Assembly: GCF_010974945.1 (NCBI RefSeq)
Contig: NZ_JAAIVB010000078.1
Span: 340,045 to 404,044 of the forward strand
Direction of reading: 5' to 3'
DNA length: 64,000 bases
Source: Noviherbaspirillum galbum
GTDB taxonomy: Bacteria > Pseudomonadota > Gammaproteobacteria > Burkholderiales > Burkholderiaceae_D
Numbering within the stretch: the stretch's first letter is position 1; each line of letters starts with the position of its first letter. Of the stretch, positions 1 through 9,345 are shown one piece after another. Below the pieces are notes generated by a model. That model was not told the origin of the DNA. It saw nothing but the letters and a program-made list of their open reading frames with translations, and did not search any database. Both the position numbers and the translations under genes were made by a program.

Positions 1-738
1 GGGCTGGCGCTCGAGCATCATCAGGAAAGCCTCGACCAGGTTGGGGTAATCCTTCACCGCGGCCATGCGGCCGACACTGCCGATGACGACGGCGCCAGGC
101 GTCAGGAAGCCGGGCGGCGATGCGGCGGGCACGCGGTCGGCGCCGGGCTGCCTGGGATGGAACCGTTCGCTGTCCACGCCGTTGTAGATCTGGGTGACTC
201 GGCCATCCGACACGCCGACGGCATCCGTCAGCCAGCTTTCGAGATCCTTGCTGACGGTCGTGAATTGGCCGATGAATGGCGTCATCGCCTTGCGGAGCAG
301 AAGGTATTTGCGGTTCTTGCCGTCGAGGTCATAGATATCGCGGCCATGCTCTCCGTGCGCCCGCGCCTTGACGCCGGCAAGAGCGGCCACTGCCTGCATT
401 TCCATGGTGGCGAGGTTGCGGGTGTGGACAAGGTCCGGCTTCAGGCGGCGCAATGCCTGGTACATGCGCCGGTAGGCGGACGGGTCCTTGCCTTCCTTCT
501 TGTCGAGCGCGACCAGTTGCACATCCTTGCGCGTGATGCGCTGGGCGAAGTCGGAATACCCCTTCAGGCAAATGATTGCATGCCGGTAGCGTTGCGGCGG
601 CATGTGGTTGATCAGGTTGACCAGTCCGTTTTCCAGTCCCCCGACGCCGAGGGAGTGGATGACATGCGCCACGAGCGGGGGCGTGGCGGGTCCGAGCGAA
701 GACCGGTCATCGGCATGGAGCTCAGCGCTGATTGGCAT
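1..738 (-). CDS. Glycosyltransferase of the XrtA/PEP-CTERM exopolysaccharide system, 3' end cut by window edge
   Basis: The minus strand from an ATG at 738 is open for 246 codons to base 1, so the C-terminal part lies outside the window. The N-terminus carries a GT-B style start (HVIHSLGVGGLENGLVNLI) followed by HTRNLATMEMQA, GEHGRDIYD and IYNGVDSERFHP, and a second Rossmann start GSVGRMAAVKDYPNLVEAF. This pattern matches group-1/group-4 glycosyltransferases and, in this context, the sugar transferase that accompanies EpsH1/exosortase A. It would add a sugar to the lipid-linked repeat unit at the inner membrane face. The start overlaps the end of the exosortase gene by 17 nt, implying translational coupling in the same operon. 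The acceptor and donor sugars cannot be read from sequence. Confidence 0.85.
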   Translation of the reverse strand, partial: MPISAELHADDRSSLGPATPPLVAHVIHSLGVGGLENGLVNLINHMPPQRYRHAIICLKGYSDFAQRITRKDVQLVALDKKEGKDPSAYRRMYQALRRLKPDLVHTRNLATMEMQAVAALAGVKARAHGEHGRDIYDLDGKNRKYLLLRKAMTPFIGQFTTVSKDLESWLTDAVGVSDGRVTQIYNGVDSERFHPRQPGADRVPAASPPGFLTPGAVVIGSVGRMAAVKDYPNLVEAFLMMLERQP

Positions 739-2362
739 GGCCGCTCCTTTCGCGCATCAGCAGGGCCGCATCGGGAAGGAAGGCGGCAAGACTGGCCTCG
801 GCATCTTCGCGCCGCTCCTGCAGCGGGGCGTAAAGCATGATTTCGCTTGCCGCCGTGGAACGTCCCAGCAGGCGCTGGAGTGCCAGCGCTGCCTTGAATA
901 CATAAGGATTCGCGTAGGTGGTGCCGTCCATCACATACCAGCGCCAGACGAGGAGCTTGACGCCCGGCCCGAACACGACGCTTTCCCGCACACGCATCGC
1001 GGTGTTGCCCGAAACGGCAAGGCGGCGCGTATCGGTGGATGCATGCCAGTTCGGGTCGTCCTGCGCGACGAGGGTGTTGCCGAAGGTGACCAGGCCGACG
1101 CCATCCGCCTGGACGGGATAGTGCGCGACATGAATGCTCGCCGCCTTGCCGCTGAAGCGGAAGCTTGCTTTCGCCGTCATCGGATTGCCGGTGTACTGCG
1201 GCGACCAAGGGCTTGCCTGCCCGGGTTGCTGCCAGCGCTTGAGGAATGCGGGGAAGTCGAGCGTCGCGGGTGTGTCGGGCGAGGGGCTGGCAATGAATTT
1301 TGCCCAGGCCGGCCAGATGAGCAGGACCGCGATGCAAAGTGCCGCGATCCGGCCCACCGGCTTCAGGTCGATCCTGGGCGCGGGAAGAGGCTGCGTGCCG
1401 GGAGCCGCGTCAGCATTGGCCGGACCGGCGGCCTGCGGCGTCTCATGGTCTTCGCGCCAGATCGTGCCCGTCCAGAACAGCAAGGCCATGACCACGCCGA
1501 AGAAAATCCAGCCGTAGATCAGGTGATCGACCCCGACCGCGAGCGTCATTCCGCTGAGATGGCCGATCATCACGATCATGTAGGCGCGCACGCTGTTGGC
1601 GGCGATCGGCAGGAGGATGGAGATCGCGATAAACATCAGCCTCCGCGACAGGGTGCGGTAGGTGAGGTAGGCGTACAGGCTGCCGAGGGTGAGCGAGGCG
1701 ATGAGGTAGCGAACGCCGCTGCATGCCTCGACCACCGACCAGTTTCCGCTTGGAATGGAGAATGCATTGCCTTCCCGGAAAACCGGGATGCCGGTCAGCT
1801 GCAATGCCCACACCGTGGCGTTGGCGGTGATGTCGATGAGGGTGGGAATGAAGGCATCCCCGAATGGCACCGCGAGCAGGAGGAAGGCCAGCGGAAAGCC
1901 GATGGTCGCCGTCATCCGCTTTCCGAGCAGGGTCCAGATTGCCGCGGGGATCATCGCCACCACGGCGAAGTGACGCACGACCTGCACGTCGGCCAGCGTG
2001 GCGAGCAGCCAGGCGAATCCGAGGAAGCAGAGAGCCGCCAGGCCGAGGGGCTGCGGTTTGGGTTGCAGGCGGGACAATTCGCGCCTGCGCGACCATACCA
2101 GCCACAGGCTGATCGGCGCGATGAGGATGCCATGAAGGAAGGTGTCCGACTTGAACCAGATGGACGCCATGCCGGCGATGGTGCCGGCGTAGGCCAGGAG
2201 GATTCCACCGATCAGCGAAAGGCAAAGCCAGAACAGGGCGCGGGCGCCGCTCGGCGGAGCGGTGGTTGATGCGGTCGATACGGTCGATGCAGCTTGTCCG
2301 AGGCCGGACAACTGGCGCTTGCCGGCGTCGGCCGTGCCAACCTGGTCAAGAATGGCGCTCAT
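722..2362 (-). CDS. xrtA: Exosortase A fused to EpsI-type domain
   Basis: 546 residues. Residues 45-310 form a polytopic membrane domain with the exosortase signature: Cys214 in VVEACSGVRYL, Arg259 in NSVRAYMIV and His268 in MIGHLSG, the proposed Cys/Arg/His catalytic set. After a further membrane helix near 340-355 comes a periplasmic EpsI-like (DUF3485) domain to the C-terminus; fusion of the two is common in betaproteobacteria. The enzyme is thought to cleave PEP-CTERM tails of exported proteins at the membrane and pass them on for surface attachment in the exopolysaccharide matrix. The gene overlaps its downstream neighbour by 17 nt and the upstream glycosyltransferase by 4 nt. No protein with a PEP-CTERM tail was found in this window, so its substrates must be encoded elsewhere. 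Confidence 0.93.
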   Translation of the reverse strand: MSAILDQVGTADAGKRQLSGLGQAASTVSTASTTAPPSGARALFWLCLSLIGGILLAYAGTIAGMASIWFKSDTFLHGILIAPISLWLVWSRRRELSRLQPKPQPLGLAALCFLGFAWLLATLADVQVVRHFAVVAMIPAAIWTLLGKRMTATIGFPLAFLLLAVPFGDAFIPTLIDITANATVWALQLTGIPVFREGNAFSIPSGNWSVVEACSGVRYLIASLTLGSLYAYLTYRTLSRRLMFIAISILLPIAANSVRAYMIVMIGHLSGMTLAVGVDHLIYGWIFFGVVMALLFWTGTIWREDHETPQAAGPANADAAPGTQPLPAPRIDLKPVGRIAALCIAVLLIWPAWAKFIASPSPDTPATLDFPAFLKRWQQPGQASPWSPQYTGNPMTAKASFRFSGKAASIHVAHYPVQADGVGLVTFGNTLVAQDDPNWHASTDTRRLAVSGNTAMRVRESVVFGPGVKLLVWRWYVMDGTTYANPYVFKAALALQRLLGRSTAASEIMLYAPLQERREDAEASLAAFLPDAALLMRERSGHANQR

Positions 2363-3636
2363 GAAGCACCGTCCAGAACGAGGTTGGCCTTGGAAGCCGC
2401 GGTGGGAAAGGGAAGAGGCTTCGCGGGCGCCGGTGCCGAGGGGTTTGCGTCGAGCAGGTCTTGCAGCTGCTTCATGCCGCTTTGCCAGCTGTAGCGCTGT
2501 ACCACCCGCTCGCGCGCCGCGCGGCCGATCTGCCCCTTGTCCTTCGTTTGCAGCTGCTTGAGCACCATGTCGACGTACTCGCGTTCATCGCGCGCCACGA
2601 GCAGCTCCCGGCCTGTGACGGCCTGTATGCCTTCCGCCGCTTCCGGCGACGCGATCACGGTCCTGCCCATGGACATGGCTTCCAGTACCTTGTTCTGGAT
2701 GCCGCGCGCGATGCGCAGGGGCGCGACCGACACGGCGGCATGGGCAATGTAGGGACGCACGTCCGGGACGGAGCCGGTCACCGTGATGCCGTCGATCGCG
2801 GCCAGCGACTTGACCTGCGGCATCGGGCGGGCACCGACGATGTAGAAGACGGCACCCGGCTTGCGGGCGCGGATGACCGGAAAAATCTTGTGCGCGAACC
2901 AGTCCACCGCTTCGGCATTGGCCCAGTAATCCATTGCACCGGTAAAAACGATGGGCTTCACGCCGGCGGGGAAGGGATTTTCGTAGGCATGTTCCGGCGA
3001 GAAGTAGTCGGAGTCGACGCCGTTGTTGAAGAAGCGGATCTTGGCCGCGGATTCGGGCGCGAGTCGCTTGAACATCGTGGACTCCGCCCGCGAAACGAAG
3101 GTGGAACTGTCGAATTCGGCGGCGATCCGGCGTTCATATTGGAGCAGCGTCCGGGCTTCGCGGGAATAGATGGCGCTGACCGGCCAGCGCTTGCTGCGGG
3201 CATACTGGCGCCACTTGTCGGAATCCACGTCGACGAAATCGATCACGCGCCGCGCCACGCGGTGGCCATCGAGATACTGCGCCATCGGCGACGAAAACAC
3301 CAGCGCGCGGTCGATGCGACGTGCACCGAGGATGGTGTCCACCCAAAGCTGGAGCCGGCGGTTCGCATAGTAAGGCAGGGACAAGGCCTCGCCGTGCAGG
3401 AAGCCGGACAGGCTGCGCAACTTGGCGACGGTAGGATTCAGGGGAACGATGCAGGTCTCGGCGCAGAGGGCCTTGACCTTGTCCACGTACTCCCAGTCCT
3501 TGGGGTCGTCGATGAAGGTGCCAAGATGCACGCGATAGCGCGTGCTCAGATGCTTCAGGATGTGGAACGACCGAATCTTGTCGCCCTTGTTTGGCGGGAA
3601 GGGAATGCGGTGCACCAGATAGAGCAGGTCTTCCAT
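2359..3636 (-). CDS. Sugar transferase, PEP-CTERM/EpsH1 system-associated (GT4-like)
   Basis: 425 residues from the ATG at 3636, chosen because the product then starts MEDLLYLVHRIPFPPNKGDK, the usual start of this family, and because it sits 5 nt after the upstream stop. A longer in-frame start at 3708 would run into the FemAB gene. The second half holds a GT-B donor-binding fold (FTGAMDYWANAEAVDWFAHK, YIVGARP, PLRIARGIQNKVLEAMSMG). It is predicted to be a cytoplasmic glycosyltransferase building the exopolysaccharide repeat unit. It overlaps xrtA by 4 nt. Family assignment is strong from the N-terminal motif and the neighbours; sugar specificity is unknown. Confidence 0.9.
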   Translation of the reverse strand: MEDLLYLVHRIPFPPNKGDKIRSFHILKHLSTRYRVHLGTFIDDPKDWEYVDKVKALCAETCIVPLNPTVAKLRSLSGFLHGEALSLPYYANRRLQLWVDTILGARRIDRALVFSSPMAQYLDGHRVARRVIDFVDVDSDKWRQYARSKRWPVSAIYSREARTLLQYERRIAAEFDSSTFVSRAESTMFKRLAPESAAKIRFFNNGVDSDYFSPEHAYENPFPAGVKPIVFTGAMDYWANAEAVDWFAHKIFPVIRARKPGAVFYIVGARPMPQVKSLAAIDGITVTGSVPDVRPYIAHAAVSVAPLRIARGIQNKVLEAMSMGRTVIASPEAAEGIQAVTGRELLVARDEREYVDMVLKQLQTKDKGQIGRAARERVVQRYSWQSGMKQLQDLLDANPSAPAPAKPLPFPTAASKANLVLDGAS

Positions 3637-3641
3637 GGCGA

Positions 3642-4721
3642 TTACCCCAGGCTGCGGACAATGTAGGGACCGATGGCATTGGCGAGGCCCAGGGGCAGCC
3701 TGCGCCATGTCTCGATGAAGAACTTGTATTTCGGATTCAGGGGGTTGTGGTCCGGAACCGCCCTGGCACGGTGCAACTGGTATTCATAGTGCAGCGGCGT
3801 CGGTGCGAACCCCCAGTTTTTCTTGAAATCGAACGCGCCGGTGCCTGCCTTGCTGCGTCCGAAGTCAAAGGTTTTCAGGCCGCGCTCGCAGGCGCGGCGC
3901 ATCAGTTCCCAGTACATGAAGTCATTGCCGGCGACCGCGCGCGCTTCGTCGGTGCCGCCGCCGTAATAGGGGAGCACTTCGTCCCGGAAGTAGAAGCTCA
4001 TGAGGCCGGTGACGACGCGTCCCTGGTGACGGACGGTCATGAGTTCGCAGTCCTTGCCGAAGACCTCCTTCAGCAGGCGAAAATATTTTCGCGAGAATAC
4101 CGGCGTGCCGAGCCGGTGAACGCTGTGCGAGTAGGCCGCGAAAAAACCGTCGATGTCGTCTTCGAGCTGGCTCGCGAGGCCGGCCTTGATGCCCTTGCGC
4201 ACCATGGCGCGCTGTTTCTTCGGGATCGCCAGCATGTTTTCCTCTTCCTGCGCGAGGATCTCCTTGCGGAAGGTGACATAGAGGTTCTTGGACGGCCAAT
4301 CGGGATGCTGCGCCGCGATGTTGCGGTATTCGAGGTGGTCCACGTTCAGTTTTACGGCCAGTGCCTGCGCGGCTTCCTCCAGCGCGCGGCGCGCGGCGGG
4401 AGAGGCGGTGGCCACGCCGCCATAGACGCAGAAGGGCAGGGAGCTGAGCGAATGTCCGAACAGCCGGCTCTTGACCTCGGCCAGCGGAAGCACGCCGACG
4501 ATCTCGCCGCCGGATTCGGCATAGTAAAACCAGGTGCGATGTCCGAATGCCTGTTCGATGACCTGCTGCCAGCCGGCACGATGGAAGAACGTGGCTTTCG
4601 TGCTGCCCATGACGAAGGCGTCCCAACGCTCGCGGTCGGCGGGGGTCAGCAACCGGATGATGGGTGCGCTCCCGGAGACGGAGGGGTAGTTCTGTTGAAA
4701 CGCTTCACTGATCGAGGTCAT
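3642..4721 (-). CDS. FemAB-type acyltransferase, XrtA/PEP-CTERM system-associated
   Basis: 359 residues with the tandem GNAT fold of the FemAB/peptidoglycan-bridge family: PFCVYGGVAT, QRAMVRKGIKAGL and, near the C-terminus, FDFGRSKAGTGAFDFKKNWG. Relatives inside exosortase clusters are thought to transfer an aminoacyl or acyl group onto polysaccharide or its precursor; the actual donor is unproven. It overlaps the deacetylase gene upstream by 4 nt and is followed within 5 nt by the sugar transferase, so it is one link of the operon. The length is normal for the subgroup. Confidence 0.9.
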   Translation of the reverse strand: MTSISEAFQQNYPSVSGSAPIIRLLTPADRERWDAFVMGSTKATFFHRAGWQQVIEQAFGHRTWFYYAESGGEIVGVLPLAEVKSRLFGHSLSSLPFCVYGGVATASPAARRALEEAAQALAVKLNVDHLEYRNIAAQHPDWPSKNLYVTFRKEILAQEEENMLAIPKKQRAMVRKGIKAGLASQLEDDIDGFFAAYSHSVHRLGTPVFSRKYFRLLKEVFGKDCELMTVRHQGRVVTGLMSFYFRDEVLPYYGGGTDEARAVAGNDFMYWELMRRACERGLKTFDFGRSKAGTGAFDFKKNWGFAPTPLHYEYQLHRARAVPDHNPLNPKYKFFIETWRRLPLGLANAIGPYIVRSLG

Positions 4722-5620
4722 TCCTGCTCCAGAAAAATGCGGTCGATGCGGTCCCAGCGGAAATCTTGTGCGAGGGTGGAGATGCGCCGCTGCGTGCGGC
4801 GGAGGTTGACGTAGTGGCGGAAGCGCGTCTTGGGATCCAGCTTTCCCGGGCGCGGCTGATCTGGATCAATCTCCCAGGGATGGAAATAGAAAATTCCTGG
4901 CCGGCCATCCTGTGCGTTGACGCGCGCGATCATCCAGCGCGACACGGCATAGGGCAGCAGGCGGAAATAGCCGCCGCCGCCCGCAGGCAGGTTGCGGGAC
5001 AGGACCCGGGCGGTCGTGATCGGCAATTCGAGCAGGTCCGCGCCCAGCGTGGGATAGAAGGGAAAGCGCGGCGCGTCGCGCATCCCGTAGTGGTCGTGCC
5101 TGACCGGATACACGCTGGAGCTGTAGCGATAGCCGGCGCGCCGCAGCATGTCCCAGGCCCAGGGCGTCGTGCCATTGATGGAGAAGCTGGGGGCGCGGTA
5201 TCCGGATACGGCAGCGCCGGTAACGTCCTCCAGGACCAGTTTTGCGCGCAGGATGTCGTCGAAGAATGCCTCCGGGGTCTGCTCGCTGACGCGCTGGTGG
5301 CCGTGGCCGTGGCTCGCGATCTCGTGACCCGCGGCATGGATCCGCCTGACCATGGCTGGATAGCGCTCGGCGATCCAGCCCAGGGTGAAGAAGGTGGCCT
5401 TGACGCCCTTGCCCTCGAAAACGCCGAGGATGCGGTCCACGTTGCGCTCCACGCGGCAAGGCATGGCGTCCCAGTGGGCACGGTCGATATAGGGAGCGAA
5501 GGCGGAGACCTGGAAGTAGTCCTCGACATCCACGCTCATGGCATTGCGCAGCGTCGCCCGCTCGCTTGCGGCCAGCGGCCTGGCCGGCGCTTCCTGGAAA
5601 CGTTCGATGGGCGCGTTCAT
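4718..5620 (-). CDS. XrtA-associated polysaccharide deacetylase (NodB fold + DUF3473)
   Basis: 300 residues from the ATG at 5620, which lies 4 nt after the wecB stop; the frame stays open upstream to 5854 but only as low-complexity, Arg/Ser-rich sequence inside wecB. The motifs are NodB-like: VDVEDYFQVSAF with the metal and catalytic Asp residues, then the His pair in HGHGHQRVS, then GYRAPSFSI. The C-terminal third, with FYFHPWEIDPDQPRPG, is the DUF3473 tail found in exosortase-linked members. It likely removes N-acetyl groups from the exopolysaccharide, fitting a UDP-ManNAc/GlcNAc-derived sugar made by the neighbouring epimerase. Confidence 0.92.
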   Translation of the reverse strand: MNAPIERFQEAPARPLAASERATLRNAMSVDVEDYFQVSAFAPYIDRAHWDAMPCRVERNVDRILGVFEGKGVKATFFTLGWIAERYPAMVRRIHAAGHEIASHGHGHQRVSEQTPEAFFDDILRAKLVLEDVTGAAVSGYRAPSFSINGTTPWAWDMLRRAGYRYSSSVYPVRHDHYGMRDAPRFPFYPTLGADLLELPITTARVLSRNLPAGGGGYFRLLPYAVSRWMIARVNAQDGRPGIFYFHPWEIDPDQPRPGKLDPKTRFRHYVNLRRTQRRISTLAQDFRWDRIDRIFLEQE

Positions 5621-5624
5621 GGCA

Positions 5625-6785
5625 TCAGGCCTTGCATCCGCGTGACATCCAATCGCGGATGGCAACGGCAATGCGGACCGATGCCTTGCCCTCCCAGCCT
5701 TCGGGGATCTTGCCGCGCTTGCCGCCTGTGGACAGCACTTCCTCCACCAGTCCGAGAATGACGCGCGGCTCCGTGCCCGCGATGGTGTTGGTGCCCTCGT
5801 CGACGGTGACCGGGCGCTCGGTGCTCTCGCGCAGCGTGATGCAGGGCACGCCAAGCGCGGTCGTCTCTTCCTGGATGCCGCCCGAATCGGTCAGCACCAC
5901 CGTGGCATCCTTCATGAGTCCGAGCATCTCCAGGTAACCCTGGGGCGGCAGGACCGCGACGCGCCCGCGTTCCAGCGCTTCCAGCAGGGACGCGCGCTCG
6001 AGCATGCTTCGGGTCCGCGGATGCATCGGGAAGATCACGGGCAGGCGCTTGCTGGTCTCGACCAGGGTATCGACCAGGCTGGCAAGCACCGCGGGGTCGT
6101 CGACGTTGGCAGGCCGGTGCAGCGTGACGACGGCATACTGCTTGCCCGTCAAGCCATGCCGTTCCCGGAGTTCCGGCGGCACGATGCGGGAAAGCGGCAG
6201 CGCGCGGTCAAGGTTGGCGCGCAAGGTGTCGATCATGACGTTGCCGGCGAAGCGGATCGCTTCTTCCCGGATGCCTTCGCGCAGCAGGTTGGCGCGGGCG
6301 CCCTGCTCGCTGGTGAACAGCAGGTCGGAGATCTGGTCTGTAAGGATGCGGTTGATTTCCTCGGGCATGCCGCGGTCGAAGCTCCGCAGGCCGGCTTCGA
6401 CGTGGATGACCGGAATGTTCTTCTTCACTGCGACCAGGGCGCAGGCGATCGTTGAGTTGACGTCGCCAACGACCAGCACGCTGCGCGCGCCGCAGGCATC
6501 CAGGGCGGGCTCGAAACGGCGCATGACCTCCGCCGTTTGCTGGGCATGGGTGCCGGAACCGACTTCCAGGTTGATGTCCGGCGCCGGAATGCCGAGCGCT
6601 TCGAAATACTGGTGATTCATGGCCGCGTCGTAGTGCTGGCCAGTGTGCAGCAGGCCCACCCGCAAGCCGGGAGCGTGTGCGGCCAGTGCCGCCGCGATCG
6701 GCGCGATCTTCATGAAATTAGGCCGGGCGCCGACCACGCAGAGCAGGTCGCACGGATTGGCTTGGGAAGTCGTTGTCGTTGTCAT
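5625..6785 (-). CDS. wecB: UDP-N-acetylglucosamine 2-epimerase (non-hydrolysing)
   Basis: 386 residues, the full length for WecB/MnaA. Seen motifs: VVGARPNFMKIAPIAAAL at the N-terminus, HTGQHYD, VVGDVNST, HVEAGLRSFDRGMPEEINR, TLHRPANVDD and LTDSGGIQEE, which together hold the catalytic Asp/Glu/His set and the UDP site. The enzyme interconverts UDP-GlcNAc and UDP-ManNAc in the cytoplasm and so supplies a precursor for the polysaccharide assembled by this operon. Its ATG overlaps the ATPase stop by 4 nt, which suggests coupled translation. Confidence 0.95.
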   Translation of the reverse strand: MTTTTTSQANPCDLLCVVGARPNFMKIAPIAAALAAHAPGLRVGLLHTGQHYDAAMNHQYFEALGIPAPDINLEVGSGTHAQQTAEVMRRFEPALDACGARSVLVVGDVNSTIACALVAVKKNIPVIHVEAGLRSFDRGMPEEINRILTDQISDLLFTSEQGARANLLREGIREEAIRFAGNVMIDTLRANLDRALPLSRIVPPELRERHGLTGKQYAVVTLHRPANVDDPAVLASLVDTLVETSKRLPVIFPMHPRTRSMLERASLLEALERGRVAVLPPQGYLEMLGLMKDATVVLTDSGGIQEETTALGVPCITLRESTERPVTVDEGTNTIAGTEPRVILGLVEEVLSTGGKRGKIPEGWEGKASVRIAVAIRDWMSRGCKA

Positions 6786-7789
6786 TGGTTTTTTTGGTTC
6801 GCGCTTTTCAAAAGGGGTGCAACCATCATCTTCCGGATGGCGTCCAGCACCGAAATGACGGAAGTTTCGACGCGCGATACGCGTTCCTCGATGTGTTCGA
6901 GTTCCTGCAGCGCCGCCACGGGAGACTGTTCGCCGCCATCAGCCATCGCGGCAGACAGGGAAGACGCGGGCGGCAAGGCGAACTCTTCCTGGATGTCTGC
7001 GACGACAGCCTGGACTTCGTGCGCGCCGAAGGCATGGAGTTCCTCGAGATAACCCATGAGGAAAAGCCGGTCGCAAAGCGTATTGATCTTTCGCGGAATG
7101 CCTTCCGCATAATCATGGATCAGGGCGAAGGCGTCGTCGGCAATCAATGGGTCGTCTCGCCAGCCGACGGTGCGCAGGCGGTGCTCGATATAGGCCTTGC
7201 TTTCCGCCGCGTCGAGCGGGCCGAGATGGTAGGTCGCGATGACACGCTGCCGTAGCTGGGACATGCCAGGGCTCATCATGGTGGCGCGGAATTCGGGCTG
7301 TCCCAGGAGGAAGGTCTGCAGCGGCGATTTGTCTCCGGCCTGGAGGTTGGAGAGCATCCGCAATTCTTCCAGCGCCTGCCGCGACAGGTTCTGCGCTTCA
7401 TCCACCACCAGCAGGATGCGCTTGCCGGCACGCCCGCACTCCAGCATGAATTGCTCGATGCGCAGCAGGAGCGCGGCCTTGGAAATGCTTTCGAAGGGCA
7501 GGTTGAATGCCGACACGACCATGCGCAGGATGTCGCCCGAGTCGAGGGCGGTGTTGACGATGTGCGCCACCAGGATGTTCTGGTTCTTCAGCTTGCGGCA
7601 GAGGTTGCGCACCAGTGTCGTCTTGCCCGCACCGACCTCACCGGTAATCACGATGAATCCTTCCGCCTGCGACAGGCCGTATTCCAGGTAGGACATGGCC
7701 CGGCTGTGTCCCTTGCTGCCAAAGAAGAAGGCGGGATCGGGATTGAGCTGGAATGGTTTGGCGGACAGGCCGTAGAAGTTGTTGTACAT
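6782..7789 (-). CDS. XrtA-associated ATPase (GspA/ExeA-like AAA)
   Basis: 335 residues beginning MYNNFYGLSAKPFQLNPDP, the typical start of the secretion ATPase family linked to exosortase A. Walker A is GEVGAGKTTLVRNL near residue 50 and Walker B is ILLVVDEAQN. The family resembles ExeA/GspA and presumably uses ATP to assist polysaccharide export or envelope assembly, but its precise job is not established. The last 80 residues are variable and end in a coiled segment. It lies 14 nt after the outer-membrane protein gene and overlaps wecB. Confidence 0.92.
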   Translation of the reverse strand: MYNNFYGLSAKPFQLNPDPAFFFGSKGHSRAMSYLEYGLSQAEGFIVITGEVGAGKTTLVRNLCRKLKNQNILVAHIVNTALDSGDILRMVVSAFNLPFESISKAALLLRIEQFMLECGRAGKRILLVVDEAQNLSRQALEELRMLSNLQAGDKSPLQTFLLGQPEFRATMMSPGMSQLRQRVIATYHLGPLDAAESKAYIEHRLRTVGWRDDPLIADDAFALIHDYAEGIPRKINTLCDRLFLMGYLEELHAFGAHEVQAVVADIQEEFALPPASSLSAAMADGGEQSPVAALQELEHIEERVSRVETSVISVLDAIRKMMVAPLLKSANQKNQ

Positions 7790-7803
7790 GGATGGTCCGT
7801 GGG

Positions 7804-9345
7804 TCAGAACTGCATCGAGACAAAGAAGGCAAGCGCGTTTTCCGTGTAATCCTGGTCAGGCACGTTGGAGAAGCGTTGCTGGCGCCGTACTTCGACAAGC
7901 CCGGTCGTGCGCTTTCCGATCTGGTGCGACAAGCCGAGGCGCATGGTCTTGATCCGGTCCAGGCGATCGTTCGAGAACGAGCTGATGCGTGCCAGCCCGG
8001 CGGTGGCGTCGATCGAGGTCAGCGGCGACAGGCGCATGCTCCAGGTTCCCGACAGCCCGGTTTGCAGTACGTCGTCGGACAGCACCGTCACGCCGGTGCC
8101 GGCTGGGGTGCCCGCATCCAGCGGCCGGCGGCGCTGGCTCGTCAGTTGCAGCAGCACGGTATTGCGCGCTCCCTCGAAGGCGACCGAAGCCAGCCAGGTG
8201 CGCTGCAGGTAAACCCGGTTCGACAGGCCGAAGATGTTGCTGCTCAGGGTGGCGGGAAGGTTGTTGGCGAGGATGAAAGCGTTGACGATCCGCTGCCTTG
8301 CCGCCGGATCGGGGATGCTCGCCGCCCACAACTGGTTGAGGAAGCTCGCGGTTTCGACGGCGTCCGCGCGGGGCGTTGCATTCTGCGTCGATACGTCTTC
8401 GTTGTAGGTGACGTTCCAGGCGGTGTGGGCGGAGCGGTGCTGCGCCGTCAGGGAATAGGTGCTGCCGAAATAACGGTGTCCGAGGCTGGCGCTGAGCAAG
8501 GAGCGTTCGGATGGCGTCCAGGAGGCGCCAACGGACCAGAGGCGGCCGCTCGGGCTGGAACCGGTATAGACGTAGTTGTTGTTCTCGTAGCCCGCGGTCG
8601 CATTGAGCGCCACGCGCGGCGTGATCGCATACTTGACCTGCGCGGTGTATCGATTCAGCTTGACGTCGTCGGCGCTGGCGTAGTCGATCTTTTCCTGGTC
8701 GGCGGTGAGCGTCCATCCCCAGCGTCCGAAGCGCGGGCCGCTCGACACGCTTGCAAGCAGCCTGTCGGTCTGCCCATCCAGGGCCCTGGTTTCGCTGCTT
8801 TCCGTCTTCTGCCAGGTGTAGCGCAGTTCACTGGTGGCGGTGCTGTCGAATTCGTGCCGGAGGTAGGGACTCAGGCTGTAGGTGCGGACTTCGGTACGGT
8901 TCGCGGTCAGGTTGACCGGGTCGATGAACTGCGGGCCGAAGGAAGACAGGCGCTGCTGGGAGACGTTGACCGCGCTGTCGAGGTAGAGCCAGTCCTTCAC
9001 CAGGTCGCCGTGCGCGTCGAATACCGCCGTGTGCTGCACCTGCGATGGATTGGATTCGTTGTGGTAACGCAGGTAGTGCAGCGCATACTGGCCGCGCAGC
9101 TTGAAGCGCGCGCCTTCCACCGCGACGTCGAGCCGCGGGATGAGTTCGGTAACCCAGTCGTGCATCGCCGCCGGTCCGGTCGACAGGTTGATGTTGTCGC
9201 TGTAACTCTGGCGCAAGCCGATTCCGGGTGAAACCGTCCAGTCCGCCGCCTGCGACGCGTCGCATGCCAGGGCAAGCAAGACGGCCGCGAGCCAGGGGGC
9301 ACGCCGGCGCGGCAAGCGGAGTGGGGGACGTTCAGTACGATCCAT
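7804..9345 (-). CDS. Outer-membrane beta-barrel protein, PEP-CTERM system-associated
   Basis: 513 residues with a signal peptide (basic LPRRR, then WLAAVLLALACDASQA) and thereafter alternating polar/aromatic strands typical of a beta-barrel, ending LAFFVSMQF with a C-terminal Phe as used for barrel insertion. This is the TIGR03016-type outer-membrane protein of exosortase A clusters and is a plausible outer-membrane conduit or anchor for the polysaccharide. Its start overlaps the end of the tyrosine kinase gene by 14 nt. No Wza-type export lipoprotein is present beside it in the window. Confidence 0.88.
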   Translation of the reverse strand: MDRTERPPLRLPRRRAPWLAAVLLALACDASQAADWTVSPGIGLRQSYSDNINLSTGPAAMHDWVTELIPRLDVAVEGARFKLRGQYALHYLRYHNESNPSQVQHTAVFDAHGDLVKDWLYLDSAVNVSQQRLSSFGPQFIDPVNLTANRTEVRTYSLSPYLRHEFDSTATSELRYTWQKTESSETRALDGQTDRLLASVSSGPRFGRWGWTLTADQEKIDYASADDVKLNRYTAQVKYAITPRVALNATAGYENNNYVYTGSSPSGRLWSVGASWTPSERSLLSASLGHRYFGSTYSLTAQHRSAHTAWNVTYNEDVSTQNATPRADAVETASFLNQLWAASIPDPAARQRIVNAFILANNLPATLSSNIFGLSNRVYLQRTWLASVAFEGARNTVLLQLTSQRRRPLDAGTPAGTGVTVLSDDVLQTGLSGTWSMRLSPLTSIDATAGLARISSFSNDRLDRIKTMRLGLSHQIGKRTTGLVEVRRQQRFSNVPDQDYTENALAFFVSMQF